Shown here piece by piece: positions 1 through 8,508 of a stretch of DNA of 64,000 nt (positions within the stretch are counted from its first letter, which is position 1; every line of letters starts with the position of its first letter). The notes under the pieces are model-generated. The model made no database searches. It saw only the letters and a program-made list of their open reading frames with translations, and was not told the DNA's origin. Both the position numbers and the translations under genes were made by a program. The DNA comes from Pseudomonas weihenstephanensis (GTDB taxonomy: Bacteria; Pseudomonadota; Gammaproteobacteria; Pseudomonadales; Pseudomonadaceae): NCBI RefSeq assembly GCF_001043055.1, contig NZ_JYLF01000013.1:18261-82260 (forward strand), written 5' to 3'.

Positions 1-23
1 CGACAGCCCTCTTGGCAGTTGGA

Positions 24-860
24 TCAGATCAATTGAATGCGGTCCGGGTGGATCGCAATCTTGCCTTCCTTGTACAACGAGCCGATGGCTTTTTTGAAGT
101 TGCCTTTACTGACACCAAACAGGCTGCTGATCAGCTCGGGATCACTTTTGTCGCTCACCGCCAACACGCCATCGTTATCGCGCAGTTTGCTCAGGATCTT
201 GGCGTTCAGGCTGCTGGCCGCTTCCTGACCGACTGGCTGCAAGCTCAAACTGATTTTGCCGTCAGCGCGGATTTCTTTGACAAAGCCTTTTTCTTGCTTG
301 CCCGCCCGCATGAACTTGAAGATTTCGTTCTTGTGGATCAGGCCCCAATGCTTGTTATTGATCACCGCCTTGAAGCCCATGTCGGTGGCTTCGGCCACCA
401 GCAGGTCAACTTCCTGGCCGACTTGATACGTGGCCGGGGTTTTATCCAGGTAGCGATCCAGGCGTGCAGTGGCCGTGATACGACGGGTGTGCTTGTCGAG
501 ATAGACGTGCACCACCACGTATTCGCCCGCCGTCATCTGGCGTTTTTCTTCGGAATACGGCAACAGCAAATCTTTGGGCAAACCCCAATCGAGGAATACA
601 CCGATGCTATTAACTTCAACCACTTTCAGACTGGCGAACTCACCCACCTGCACTTTTGGTTTTTCAGTAGTGGCAATTAACTTGTCATCACTGTCCAAAT
701 AAACAAAAACGTTTAGCCAGTCTTCATCTTCACTGGGAATGTCTTTGGGAATATAACGGTTGGGCAATAGAATTTCGCCGTCTGCCCCGCCGTCCAGATA
801 CAAACCAAAGTGGGTGTGTTTCACCACTTGCAAACTGTTGTAGCGACCGATTAAAGCCAT
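24..860 (-). CDS. CvfB/YitL-like S1 RNA-binding protein
   Basis: A 278-residue protein from the ATG at 860. An in-frame ATG five codons upstream (875) is less likely because MALIGRYNSL matches the usual N-terminus of the family. It shows repeated S1-type OB folds (about residues 1-60, 65-130, 140-210) followed by a winged-helix segment of about 60 residues. That arrangement is known for the CvfB family, whose characterised members bind RNA and affect virulence gene expression in Gram-positive bacteria. The role in Pseudomonas is not established. It is presumably cytoplasmic and probably monocistronic: its stop lies near the window edge and the next gene starts on the other strand. Confidence 0.85.
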   Translation of the reverse strand: MALIGRYNSLQVVKHTHFGLYLDGGADGEILLPNRYIPKDIPSEDEDWLNVFVYLDSDDKLIATTEKPKVQVGEFASLKVVEVNSIGVFLDWGLPKDLLLPYSEEKRQMTAGEYVVVHVYLDKHTRRITATARLDRYLDKTPATYQVGQEVDLLVAEATDMGFKAVINNKHWGLIHKNEIFKFMRAGKQEKGFVKEIRADGKISLSLQPVGQEAASSLNAKILSKLRDNDGVLAVSDKSDPELISSLFGVSKGNFKKAIGSLYKEGKIAIHPDRIQLI

Positions 861-1217
861 GTCCAATACCCTCATTACGTGGGCGGCATTCTACCCGAGT
901 TTAGGGGGGTACATCGAAGCTGTAGGACGTCGCCCCGAAAAAATCTGCCAAGCGCCCGGTTTACAGGCATCGGCCAAAGCTGTTACGCGCCGCTCGTCAG
1001 CCCGACCGGCGAAAACCAGCGCCCGGGCACAGTCTTTAGCCTGCAATAAACCGGTGAATGTTTTTAATTAAAACAGCCAGTTAGCCGGTGATTACGAGAG
1101 TGAATATATTCAAGGCCCGGCGCCTTATATTATTTTACGGAGATATTTAACAAGCCATTGTCAAGCATTTCAGGTACTATCGCTGGCCAAGTTATTTTCT
1201 ACAGGTCAATAGCCGTC
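861..1217. other. Intergenic region, no gene recognised
   Basis: About 357 bases between the divergent cvfB-like gene and the small gene at 1218. It must contain both promoters. The part from about 1060 to 1160 is AT-rich compared with its surroundings, which fits a promoter region. A 70-codon plus-strand frame starting at 859 has no homology I recognise and overlaps the cvfB-like start, so I do not call it. No RNA gene or clear operator was seen. Confidence 0.4.
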
Positions 1218-1397
1218 ATGCGCGTAAAAGCATCCGCCAGCAAAGCAAAGCCAGCTCCCGCAGTTGAAACCAGTGATTCGATCAATGCGCAAATCGCCGC
1301 ATTCTTGAAATCCGGTGGCGAGATCCAGCAAATTGACAAAGGCGTCAGCGGCCAGACTTTCGGCCCGTCCAAGCAAATCACGCTGGGCAAAAAGTAA
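1218..1397 (+). CDS. Small conserved protein with SutA-like C-terminus
   Basis: A 59-residue basic protein from the ATG at 1218. The frame is open further upstream to 1158, but MRVKASASKA looks like the natural start. The N-terminal 20 residues are Lys/Ala/Pro-rich and probably disordered. They are followed by a short segment, IAAFLKSGGEIQQI, that resembles the FLxxGGxVQ segment of SutA, the small RNA-polymerase-binding regulator of P. aeruginosa. SutA itself is longer and acidic, so this is at best a relative or a paralogue of that domain. The function is not known. It is monocistronic as far as can be seen. Confidence 0.55.
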   Translation: MRVKASASKAKPAPAVETSDSINAQIAAFLKSGGEIQQIDKGVSGQTFGPSKQITLGKK

Positions 1398-1579
1398 CAC
1401 CCTCGCGTCACTAGGTCCTCATGCGCTTTGCCTGCACAAAGCGCTAGGACTATCGGCTACCTCCCATCTAAATGTTCGTCTGGCTCGATAAATCGACGAA
1501 CGGCACACTGTGGCCGGCATTCACCCGTATCCTCTAAGCCCTCTAGATCAAGCCTCTGCGCGCACAACAGGAGGAATGC

Positions 1580-2302
1580 ATGCTCACACGGGCGTTAATG
1601 CTGACCGGCACTCTGCTGGCCAGCACGTTAGTTGATGCACAGGTCTTCTCCCGCGAACTGGGGGATTTCGACCTCAAACTCGCCACTCAGCCCAGCCGCA
1701 GCATGGCCCAAGGCCTGGTCAAACCCACCAGCCCCGGCTCGACCTTTCATGGCGGCCTGGACTTGACCCACGACAGTGGCTGGTACGTCGGCCAGTGGGC
1801 GCCGACGATGGGTATCAAGCCCGGCACTAACCTCGAAGTCGACTCCTACCTGGGTTACAAACACCCTTTCGACCAAACCCTGAGTTACGAGCTGGGGATG
1901 ATCCATTACAGCTACCCCAAACTCAGCCCGCTCGACAGCCAGCAGTTCTACGCAGGATTAACGGTACTCGGAACCCGCTTCGGCGCGGCGTTCAGTAACG
2001 ACCCGGATCGCCATGACAGCACCGTGTTTGCCGACCTTGGGGTCAACCAGCCGTTTGGCATTGGGGTGAGCATGAAATACACCACCCACCAGCTGGGCAC
2101 CCCGGTGTCGATTGCCGAGGGCGGCAGTGTGCGCGCCTTCAATGACTGGTCAATCAAGTTCTCCCGCCCCTTCATGGGCATCGACCTCAACCTGATCTAC
2201 AGCGACTCTAGCCTGGAGGGCGCGGAGTGCTCAGCCTATTCAGGGCAGAACAGCCAATGTGATGGTTTGGTCACGCTCAAGGCTGAGCGCGCGTTTTACT
2301 GA
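1580..2302 (+). CDS. TorF family putative outer-membrane porin
   Basis: A 240-residue protein with a signal peptide (likely cleavage after about residue 20, ending VDA) and alternating aromatic/polar beta strands ending in a C-terminal aromatic residue, as expected for an outer-membrane barrel. Typical features of the TorF (TIGR02001) family are the repeated GGLDLTHDSGWYVGQW-type and GMIHYSYP segments. The physiological substrate of the family is unknown. A good ribosome site (AGGAGG, 1569-1574) precedes the ATG. It stands alone, followed by about 275 bases without a gene. Confidence 0.75.
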   Translation: MLTRALMLTGTLLASTLVDAQVFSRELGDFDLKLATQPSRSMAQGLVKPTSPGSTFHGGLDLTHDSGWYVGQWAPTMGIKPGTNLEVDSYLGYKHPFDQTLSYELGMIHYSYPKLSPLDSQQFYAGLTVLGTRFGAAFSNDPDRHDSTVFADLGVNQPFGIGVSMKYTTHQLGTPVSIAEGGSVRAFNDWSIKFSRPFMGIDLNLIYSDSSLEGAECSAYSGQNSQCDGLVTLKAERAFY

Positions 2303-2541
2303 CTCAAAGACCTTGAACCGCCGCCCTGGCTTGCTCGATCCACAGCCGCTTTTCTGTTCCAGCTCGCCAGCTTGCTGCGCCTCCCACATCTTTCGTGCTC
2401 AGACGGACTACGATTCACGCCGCCATATGGCCTGACATGGCGCCCGCCGCCTCGTTTGACGCTCAAATGATTAACGCTATCTCGGTGTGATTCACCCCAC
2501 AGGTAAAGGCCTCGACGGCGCAGTCGTTGACGCACAAAACC

Positions 2542-2568
2542 CTGGCCGTTCTGCGACAAAACGGCCAG
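2542..2568 (-). terminator. Terminator-like hairpin after the 2578 gene
   Basis: Perfect 9-bp stem, CTGGCCGTT (2542-2550) and AACGGCCAG (2560-2568). On the minus strand it is followed by GGTTTTG. It lies 10 bases past the stop of the minus-strand gene ending at 2578. The rest of the 2303-2577 gap shows no gene. Confidence 0.6.
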
Positions 2569-2577
2569 AGAGTGCAC

Positions 2578-2970
2578 TCAAGCGAGTTGCGCCTTGGCCG
2601 CCAGCGCATCAAACGTCGCAGGATCAAGCGGGTCCGCCTGTTCATCCAGCACCTGCAACGGGTGATCATTGCCTGGAATAGCGCTGTCGATCAGGCTCAG
2701 CAACTGCGACCCGCGCTCAGTCAGGACAAAATTCTCACCTGTACCCCCCTCGTCTTCAGGACGCGGCGCGATAAAACCTTGTTTGAGCAACAGCGCTTCG
2801 TAATTGCAGGCCAGTACTTTCAGCTCATCAACATCGCCCACCGGCTGATCCTGATTCTGGAGGTCTACAGCGTACTGTTCGGCATACACCCGTGGTGCAA
2901 ACGGCTTACCTGCGCCATTTTGCACCTCGTGCAGAAGACGCTCGATCAGCGCCCAATTATAAGTGGTCAT
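2578..2970 (-). CDS. Conserved hypothetical protein, possible winged-helix (DUF2513-like)
   Basis: A 130-residue protein. I choose the ATG at 2970 because GGGAGTGA lies a few bases upstream; the frame stays open for 30 more codons that look non-coding. The N-terminal 90 residues (MTTYNWALIERLLHEVQN, then YEALLLKQGFIAPRPEDEG and FVLTERGSQLLSLI) read like a winged-helix module similar to DUF2513 proteins. The remainder is an acidic/Pro tail. The function is unknown; DNA binding is only inferred. Nothing in the neighbourhood suggests a target. Confidence 0.6.
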   Translation of the reverse strand: MTTYNWALIERLLHEVQNGAGKPFAPRVYAEQYAVDLQNQDQPVGDVDELKVLACNYEALLLKQGFIAPRPEDEGGTGENFVLTERGSQLLSLIDSAIPGNDHPLQVLDEQADPLDPATFDALAAKAQLA

Positions 2971-3061
2971 CAGCTTCACTCCCCTACGGTTAGATGAAAT
3001 GTCCTTCTTGAGTAGTGACTGATAATCCCGGCAGACGTTCAGGCGCTTTTGCCCAGACAAT

Positions 3062-3087
3062 AAAAAACCCGGCCGAGGCCGGGTTTT
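3062..3087. terminator. Rho-independent terminator downstream of the RNA helicase
   Basis: A-rich run, GC-rich stem CCCGGCC/GGCCGGG with a short loop, then TTTTT. It works in either direction by symmetry. It lies 20 bases beyond the stop of the helicase gene (3108), so it most probably ends that minus-strand transcript. Confidence 0.85.
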
Positions 3088-3107
3088 TGCACCTTTATAC
3101 CTGCGCT

Positions 3108-4454
3108 TTATTCAGCGGCGGGTGCTTCTGGCTTACGGCGCTTGAGCGGCGCCATGCCGTCTTTGCTGACCAATGACAGAGCATCGGTCTTAGGACGGTT
3201 AGCGATTTTGCGCTTGGTCGGTGCCTTGGCGCCTGACTTCTTCTTCACGCCTTTGGCGTCAGTCTTTTTCTTCTTCACGCCAACCGCTTTGCCCGAAGCC
3301 TTGACGTTTTTCGGTCCGCCGTAGGTGCCTTTGACTTCCTTGATGGTGCGACGCTCGAAGCTTTGCTTCAAGTAACGCTCAACGCTGGACATCAGGTTCC
3401 AGTCGCCGTGGCAGATCAACGAGATCGCCAAACCTTCGTTGCCGGCACGGCCGGTACGGCCGATACGGTGTACGTATTCGTCGCCGCTGCGTGGCATGTC
3501 GAAGTTGATCACCAAGTCCAGGCCTTCAACGTCCAGGCCACGGGCTGCCACGTCAGTGGCCACCAGAATCTTGACCCCGCCTTGCTTGAGGCGGTCGATG
3601 GCCAGTTTGCGGTCCTTCTGGTCTTTCTCACCGTGCAAGACAAACGCTTTGTAGTCCTGAGCCACCAGACGGCCGTAGATACGGTCAGCCATGGCGCGGG
3701 TGTTGGTGAAAACAATGGCTTTTTGATACGTCTCGTTGGCCAGCAACCAGTTAACAATCTGCTCTTTGTGCTGATTATGGTCGGCGGTGATGATTTGCTG
3801 ACGCGTGGTGGCGTTCAGCTGGCTGACCTGATTGAGCTGCAAGTGTTCGGCGTTGTCCAGCACTTTGCCGACCATTTCACGCAGCCCCGAACCACCGGTG
3901 GTGGCCGAAAACAGCATGGTCTGCTGACGGTTCTGGCACTCGTCGACCAGACGCTGCACGTCCTCGGCGAAGCCCATGTCGAGCATCCGGTCAGCTTCGT
4001 CGAGTACCAGCACTTCAACTTCTTTCAAGTCCAGGTTGCCGGCGTTCAGTTGCTCCAGCAGACGGCCCGGCGTACCGATCAGGATATCCGGCACCTTGCG
4101 CAGCATGGCAGCCTGGACCTTGAAGTCTTCACCGCCGGTGATCAAACCGGACTTGATGAACGTAAACTGCGAAAAACGCTCCACTTCCTTGAGCGTTTGC
4201 TGTGCCAGCTCGCGGGTAGGCAGCAGGATCAGCGCTTTGATGCTGACGCGGATTTTGGCCGGGCCAATCAGGCGGTTCAGAATGGGCAAGACGAAAGCAG
4301 CGGTTTTGCCACTCCCGGTCTGAGCTGTCACCCGCAGGTCACGCCCTTGGAGCGCGAGCGGAATGGCCGCTGCTTGCACAGGCGTAGGCTCGACAAATTT
4401 AAGCTCGGCCACAGCTTTAAGCAGGCGTTCGTGCAGGGCGAAATCGGAAAACAC
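3108..4454 (-). CDS. DEAD-box ATP-dependent RNA helicase (RhlE/SrmB type)
   Basis: Cytoplasmic RNA helicase that unwinds RNA duplexes, probably in ribosome assembly or mRNA turnover. I prefer the GTG at 4454 (448 residues) because GAGG lies eight bases upstream; an ATG eight codons earlier (4478) has no such site. Motifs by residue from the GTG: Q-motif FVEPTPVQ near 20, Walker A AQTGSGKT 44-51, DEAD 152-155, SAT 183-185, and HRIGRTGRAG in the C-terminal RecA lobe. The last 70 residues are a Lys-rich tail (VKKKKTDAKGVKKK), which in such enzymes adds nonspecific RNA binding. The exact subfamily cannot be fixed from the sequence alone. Confidence 0.93.
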   Translation of the reverse strand: MFSDFALHERLLKAVAELKFVEPTPVQAAAIPLALQGRDLRVTAQTGSGKTAAFVLPILNRLIGPAKIRVSIKALILLPTRELAQQTLKEVERFSQFTFIKSGLITGGEDFKVQAAMLRKVPDILIGTPGRLLEQLNAGNLDLKEVEVLVLDEADRMLDMGFAEDVQRLVDECQNRQQTMLFSATTGGSGLREMVGKVLDNAEHLQLNQVSQLNATTRQQIITADHNQHKEQIVNWLLANETYQKAIVFTNTRAMADRIYGRLVAQDYKAFVLHGEKDQKDRKLAIDRLKQGGVKILVATDVAARGLDVEGLDLVINFDMPRSGDEYVHRIGRTGRAGNEGLAISLICHGDWNLMSSVERYLKQSFERRTIKEVKGTYGGPKNVKASGKAVGVKKKKTDAKGVKKKSGAKAPTKRKIANRPKTDALSLVSKDGMAPLKRRKPEAPAAE

Positions 4455-4646
4455 GGGTGCTACCTCGAAGAAATGCAAAAAATCAGCGGCATAGAGTAAA
4501 CGTTTCGAGCGCTCAGGCCGAGTGACTTTGCATGAACGGCGTGAAAGAAATGAATTTTTACGCTCTTTAGTCCCGCATCAGCCCATTGAACACCTGTAAA
4601 TGCTCTAATCCCCGAGCCATTTACTTCTGGGGTAACGTTTTCGCTT

Positions 4647-5945
4647 ATGGATATTCAACAACTCTGGGTTCAATTCCAGACGCTTTGGGCCCACCTCGAC
4701 GAGCACCCTTGGCTATCTGCGCTACTGGGCCTGATCGTATTGGTGGGCATCGCGCTGATCGCGGGCCACGTTGCACGCATCATCGTTTTGCGCGTGACCA
4801 AGATGTTGGGCCGCCAACCGGCGCTGCACTGGATCAACGATTTACGCGAACACAAGGTGTTCCATCGTCTGGCGCAATTGACGCCTTCGTTGATGGTGCA
4901 ATTTGGGCGCAACCTGGTGCCGGACATGAGCGACAACGGTCGCCACTTCCTCGGCAACCTGGCGCTGGCGATTACGATTTTCGTCCTGACGCGGGTGATC
5001 AGCGCGTTGCTGGACGCCATGCTCGACATCTACTCGCGCACCAATTACGCCAAAACCCGGCCGATCAAAGGCTACGTACAGCTAACCAAAATGCTGCTGT
5101 ATGTGTTTTCGGCCATCATCATCGTCGCCACCTTGATCGACCGCTCACCCATGCTGCTGCTCTCGGGTCTGGGCGCGATGTCGGCGGTTATTTTGTTGGT
5201 CTACAAAGACACCTTGCTGTCGTTCGTGGCCAGCGTGCAATTGACCAGTAACGACCTGCTGCGTGTAGGGGACTGGATCGAAATGCCGCAGGTGGGCGCC
5301 GATGGCGATGTCATCGACATCACCCTGCACACGGTCAAGGTACAGAACTTCGACAAGACCATCGTCTCGATTCCGACCTGGCGCCTGATGTCCGAGTCGT
5401 TCAAAAACTGGCGCGGCATGCAGCAGTCCGGTGGACGCCGAATCAAGCGCAGCCTGTTTATCGATGCCGCTGAAATCGGCTTTTTAACGGATGAGCAAGA
5501 ACAGCGCCTGGAGCAAGTGCGCTTGCTCAGGGATTATCTGACGCGCAAAAAGGCCGAGCTGAAAAGCTGGAACGAGGCCCAGGGCAACGTCGCCGCCATG
5601 TCCGCCAACCGTCGACGCATGACCAACATCGGTACTTTCCGCGCCTATGCGCTGGCCTACCTGAAAAGCCATGCTGAGATTCAGCCGAACATGACCTGCA
5701 TGGTGCGTCAGATGCAAACCACCGCCCAAGGCGTGCCGCTGGAAGTGTACTGCTTCACCCGCACCACGGTGTGGGATGAGTACGAGCAGATCCAGGGCGA
5801 TATTTTTGACTATTTGCTGTCAGTGATGCCTGAGTTCGGCCTGAGCGTGTATCAACAGCCAAGCGGCAATGATTTGCGCAACGGCTTGTTGAATAAGCTT
5901 CAAACTCCGCTAGTGATTGCGCCAGCGGCAAACGCTGACGATTGA
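4647..5945 (+). CDS. Mechanosensitive channel, MscS family, YbdG-like
   Basis: Inner-membrane protein of 432 residues, similar in length to E. coli YbdG (415), a low-activity mechanosensitive channel linked to osmotic stress. Hydrophobic segments lie near residues 23-45, 100-125, 150-170 and 175-195, the last forming the pore helix. The MscS beta domain follows (GDWIEMPQVGADGDVIDI, then VSIPTWRLMSESFKNW), with the family's large C-terminal alpha/beta region. It is preceded by a 190-base gap shared with the divergent helicase gene. Confidence 0.88.
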   Translation: MDIQQLWVQFQTLWAHLDEHPWLSALLGLIVLVGIALIAGHVARIIVLRVTKMLGRQPALHWINDLREHKVFHRLAQLTPSLMVQFGRNLVPDMSDNGRHFLGNLALAITIFVLTRVISALLDAMLDIYSRTNYAKTRPIKGYVQLTKMLLYVFSAIIIVATLIDRSPMLLLSGLGAMSAVILLVYKDTLLSFVASVQLTSNDLLRVGDWIEMPQVGADGDVIDITLHTVKVQNFDKTIVSIPTWRLMSESFKNWRGMQQSGGRRIKRSLFIDAAEIGFLTDEQEQRLEQVRLLRDYLTRKKAELKSWNEAQGNVAAMSANRRRMTNIGTFRAYALAYLKSHAEIQPNMTCMVRQMQTTAQGVPLEVYCFTRTTVWDEYEQIQGDIFDYLLSVMPEFGLSVYQQPSGNDLRNGLLNKLQTPLVIAPAANADD

Positions 5946-5957
5946 GAAGCTGAATGC

Positions 5958-5990
5958 CAGGGTCTTGGAGCGCATGCGTGCAAGACCCTG
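5958..5990. terminator. Bidirectional hairpin between convergent genes
   Basis: Perfect 10-bp stem, CAGGGTCTTG (5958-5967) and CAAGACCCTG (5981-5990), with a 13-base loop. It lies between the stop codons of the MscS-like gene and the minus-strand hydrolase. There is no long T-run, so termination strength is uncertain. Confidence 0.5.
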
Positions 5991-6003
5991 ACATCCACCG
6001 GCA

Positions 6004-6567
6004 TTACGCCTGTTTGAACTGCTGATCGCCCGTCAATTTAAATAACAGGTCAATGCCCTGCGGCCACTTGCCATAGCCACGCTCACCATTGATATGCCCT
6101 GCATTGGGTAGATGCACCAAGGTGCTGCCCCAGGCATCACTGAACATTTTGGCGCGCTCGACGCTGACATAAGGGTCGTCAGTGCTTGCCACGGTGATCG
6201 ATTCAAACGGCAGTAAATTCAGTGGCATCGGTGTAAAACCGTGAGTGCCGCCGGGATAACTGTCGGCTTCGGTATCACTGGGCGCGACCAACAAAGCCCC
6301 TCGCACCATCTTTTGTGCAATGTCTGGATACTCATGCGCCCAGCGGGCGATCAAGGTACACGCCAGGCTGTGGGCCACCAACGCGACAGGTCGCTCGCTG
6401 GCAGTGACCTTTTCATGCAAGCGTTGCACCCAGTCTGCACAGGTCGGCGTCTGCCAATCGGTCTGTTTAACGCGTTTGAACCCGCTAAAACGCTGCTCCC
6501 ACTGCGATTGCCAATGATCGGGATCTGAATCAAAAAGCCCCGGCAATATCAACACTCTGACGGTCAT
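6004..6567 (-). CDS. RBBP9/YdeN family serine hydrolase
   Basis: A 187-residue alpha/beta hydrolase of the short RBBP9/YdeN family. The ATG at 6567 is chosen because GGAGAG lies just upstream; the frame runs on for 26 poor codons. The nucleophile is Ser67 in AHSLA, with a likely catalytic Asp in the STDDPYV segment and His in NAGHING. There is no signal peptide, so it is cytoplasmic. The substrate is unknown. It starts 38 bases after the stop of the EamA transporter gene in the same direction, so the two may be cotranscribed. Confidence 0.82.
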   Translation of the reverse strand: MTVRVLILPGLFDSDPDHWQSQWEQRFSGFKRVKQTDWQTPTCADWVQRLHEKVTASERPVALVAHSLACTLIARWAHEYPDIAQKMVRGALLVAPSDTEADSYPGGTHGFTPMPLNLLPFESITVASTDDPYVSVERAKMFSDAWGSTLVHLPNAGHINGERGYGKWPQGIDLLFKLTGDQQFKQA

Positions 6568-6605
6568 CCCTGCTCTCCTGTGGATGCTGGATAGGTCCCA
6601 AGACC

Positions 6606-7466
6606 TTAGCTCGTCACGGGCTTGCGGTCGAGGCGACTGATCCAAACAGCGAGCAGAATCACCAGCCCGCCCAAAAACAAACGGCCCAACGGTTCATGCT
6701 GGTTCCAGATCAGCAGGTTCAGCAGCAAGCCGACCGGCACGTGCAGGTTGTTCATCACCGCCAGCGTGCCGCCACTGACCAGGCACGCGCCTTTGTTCCA
6801 CCAGTACATGCCGAGTGCCGTTGAGACCAGCCCCAAAAATACCAGCACCCCCCACTGCAACGGTGCGTCCGGTAAAAAGTGCGCTTTGCCAAACAGCAAA
6901 AATGCAGGCAACACCACGGCCAGCGCGCCCAGATAGAAATAACCAAAACGCCGGTAATGCGGCAGATCGCTGGGGTAACGCGCCACCAGATGCTTGTACA
7001 TCACCTGGCCGGCAGCGTAGGTAAAGTTGGCCAATTGCAGCAACAGGAAGCCTTTAAAGAAGTCCGGGCTGATGCTGTCAAAACGAATCACCGCTGCCCC
7101 GCTGACAGCCACCAGTGCCGCCACCAACGCCCACGGATTGAAGCGCCGATTGAGCGCATCCTCAATCAACGTCACGTGCAGCGGCGTCAAAATGGTGAAC
7201 AGCAATACTTCTGGCACCGTGAGCACGCGAAAGCTCAGATAAAGGCACACGTAAGTGATGCCGAACTGCAAAGCACCGATCAGCAACATGCCGCGCATAA
7301 AACCGGGTTCGACCTTGCGCCAGCGCGTCAACGGGATAAACACCAGACCCGCCAGCACCACCCGTACCAGCACCGCAAAGTAACTGTCGACGTGGCCTGC
7401 CAGATACTCGCCAATCAGGCTGAAGGAAAACGCCTGTATCAGCGTGACAATCAACAAATAACCCAT
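6606..7466 (-). CDS. EamA/DMT family transporter
   Basis: Inner-membrane transporter of 286 residues with about ten hydrophobic helices in two EamA repeats (about 5-130 and 145-280). The ATG at 7466 (MGYLLIVTLIQAFSF) begins at the first helix; the open frame extends 53 codons upstream through the promoter region and is not used. The drug/metabolite superfamily exports or exchanges small metabolites; the substrate cannot be read from sequence. A short palindrome at 7513-7530 lies in its upstream region. Confidence 0.85.
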   Translation of the reverse strand: MGYLLIVTLIQAFSFSLIGEYLAGHVDSYFAVLVRVVLAGLVFIPLTRWRKVEPGFMRGMLLIGALQFGITYVCLYLSFRVLTVPEVLLFTILTPLHVTLIEDALNRRFNPWALVAALVAVSGAAVIRFDSISPDFFKGFLLLQLANFTYAAGQVMYKHLVARYPSDLPHYRRFGYFYLGALAVVLPAFLLFGKAHFLPDAPLQWGVLVFLGLVSTALGMYWWNKGACLVSGGTLAVMNNLHVPVGLLLNLLIWNQHEPLGRLFLGGLVILLAVWISRLDRKPVTS

Positions 7467-7512
7467 AAATGTTTCGCCTGCTGCCCAACGGAATGTGCGC
7501 GACCTTAGCGGT

Positions 7513-7530
7513 TTTCGTTGTGCAACGAAA
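7513..7530. promoter_or_regulatory. Palindrome upstream of the EamA gene
   Basis: TTTCGTTG (7513-7520), TG, CAACGAAA (7523-7530): a perfect 8-bp inverted repeat with a two-base centre. It lies 47-64 bases upstream of the start at 7466, where a repressor or activator would bind. No known regulator is recognised from it. Confidence 0.4.
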
Positions 7531-7538
7531 TGCCGGGC

Positions 7539-7575
7539 AAAAAAAACCCGATCTGGCACAGAGGCTGATCGGGTT
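7539..7575 (-). terminator. Rho-independent terminator of azoR
   Basis: On the minus strand: AACCCGATC/GATCGGGTT arms (7545-7553 and 7567-7575), then a T-run read from the A-run at 7539-7546. It lies about 110 bases beyond the azoR stop codon and upstream of the EamA gene, so it separates the two transcripts. Confidence 0.7.
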
Positions 7576-7682
7576 GGAGCACTCAGGAGCAAAGTGCAAA
7601 GGGAGGTTCGATGCGCGAACCGCATGCTTGAAGGAGCAATGAAACGATTAAGCCTGTCGCCGATTATCTGTCGATTAACAAC

Positions 7683-8282
7683 TCATGCCACTTGTGAAAG
7701 CCGGGACTTGGCTTGGTTCAATCCTTTTTCCTGAAAGTCACCGCCCAGGTTCATACCCTCGGCGTGGATAAACGTCACATCGTGAATACCGATAAACGCC
7801 ATCACCTGACGCAAATACGGTTCTTGATGGTCCGCGGTGCTACCCGCATAGATACCGCCACGGGCGGTCAGCACGTAAGCTTTCTTGCCGATGAGCAAAC
7901 CTTGCGGCCCGGTTTCGGTGTATTTGAAGGTCACCCCGGCGCGCAGCACGTGGTCCAGCCAGGCTTTGAGCGTGCTGGGAATGGCGAAGTTGTACATCGG
8001 CGCGGCCATCACCAGCACATCCGCCGCCAGCAATTCATCGGTCAATTCGTTTGAACGCTGCAAGGACGTTTGCTCTGCCTCGCTGCGTTGATCTTCAGGT
8101 TTCATCCAGCCGCCCAGCAAATGAGCATCCAGATGCGGCACCGGATTGAGCGCCACATCGCGCACCGTCATCTGGTCCTCAGGATGAGCGGCTTGCCATT
8201 GGCTGATGAACTGGCGGGTCAATTGACGGGAAAACGAATCGTGTTGGCGGGCGCTGCTTTCAATGATCAGGACACGGGACAT
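7683..8282 (-). CDS. azoR: FMN-dependent NADH:quinone/azo oxidoreductase AzoR
   Basis: A 199-residue flavodoxin-like enzyme that reduces quinones, and azo dyes, with NAD(P)H in two-electron steps. The length matches the AzoR family (about 200). Seen directly: SSARQHDSFSRQL near residues 9-21 (FMN phosphate loop), PMYNFAIPSTLKAWLDH near 95-112 and TARGGIYAG near 140 (flavin contacts). Pseudomonas usually has several paralogues and which one this is cannot be told. It is divergent from a LysR-type regulator with 226 bases between, the standard layout for a gene controlled by that regulator. Confidence 0.92.
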   Translation of the reverse strand: MSRVLIIESSARQHDSFSRQLTRQFISQWQAAHPEDQMTVRDVALNPVPHLDAHLLGGWMKPEDQRSEAEQTSLQRSNELTDELLAADVLVMAAPMYNFAIPSTLKAWLDHVLRAGVTFKYTETGPQGLLIGKKAYVLTARGGIYAGSTADHQEPYLRQVMAFIGIHDVTFIHAEGMNLGGDFQEKGLNQAKSRLSQVA

Positions 8283-8454
8283 GAGAGGTAGGCTCCATCT
8301 TTAAATGCTGTAAGGCGATGGAGTGAAGACTAAACAGCATTGGTTCGATGAAAAAGCGCAAATACCTGCTACAACCTATCTATTAAGTTGTTTATTAAAA
8401 CACCTGCTGATGCGACTATTTGGCCCGTTTCTCGTCGCCGCGCCTAACACCTGA

Positions 8455-8477
8455 CGCAGCCTTCGGTAGCGACTGCG
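8455..8477. repeat. Single REP-like element
   Basis: The stretch from GCAGCCTTCGG to GCGACTGC is the core of a REP sequence that I recall as common in the P. fluorescens group. One copy stands in the azoR/LysR intergenic region, just upstream of the LysR start. A related pair is at 26968-27042. Confidence 0.5.
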
Positions 8478-8508
8478 CATTAACCCAATCATCTTTGAGG
8501 CATTCATC

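Noticed and set aside
12..680. 222-codon plus-strand frame opposite the cvfB-like gene
   Set aside because: It is the antisense frame of a clear S1-domain gene and shows no recognisable domain.
859..1071. 70-codon plus-strand frame starting over the cvfB-like start
   Set aside because: No homology or ribosome site; overlaps the promoter region.
3363..4499. 378-codon plus-strand frame opposite the DEAD-box helicase
   Set aside because: Antisense to a full-length helicase with all motifs intact; codon composition looks like a shadow.
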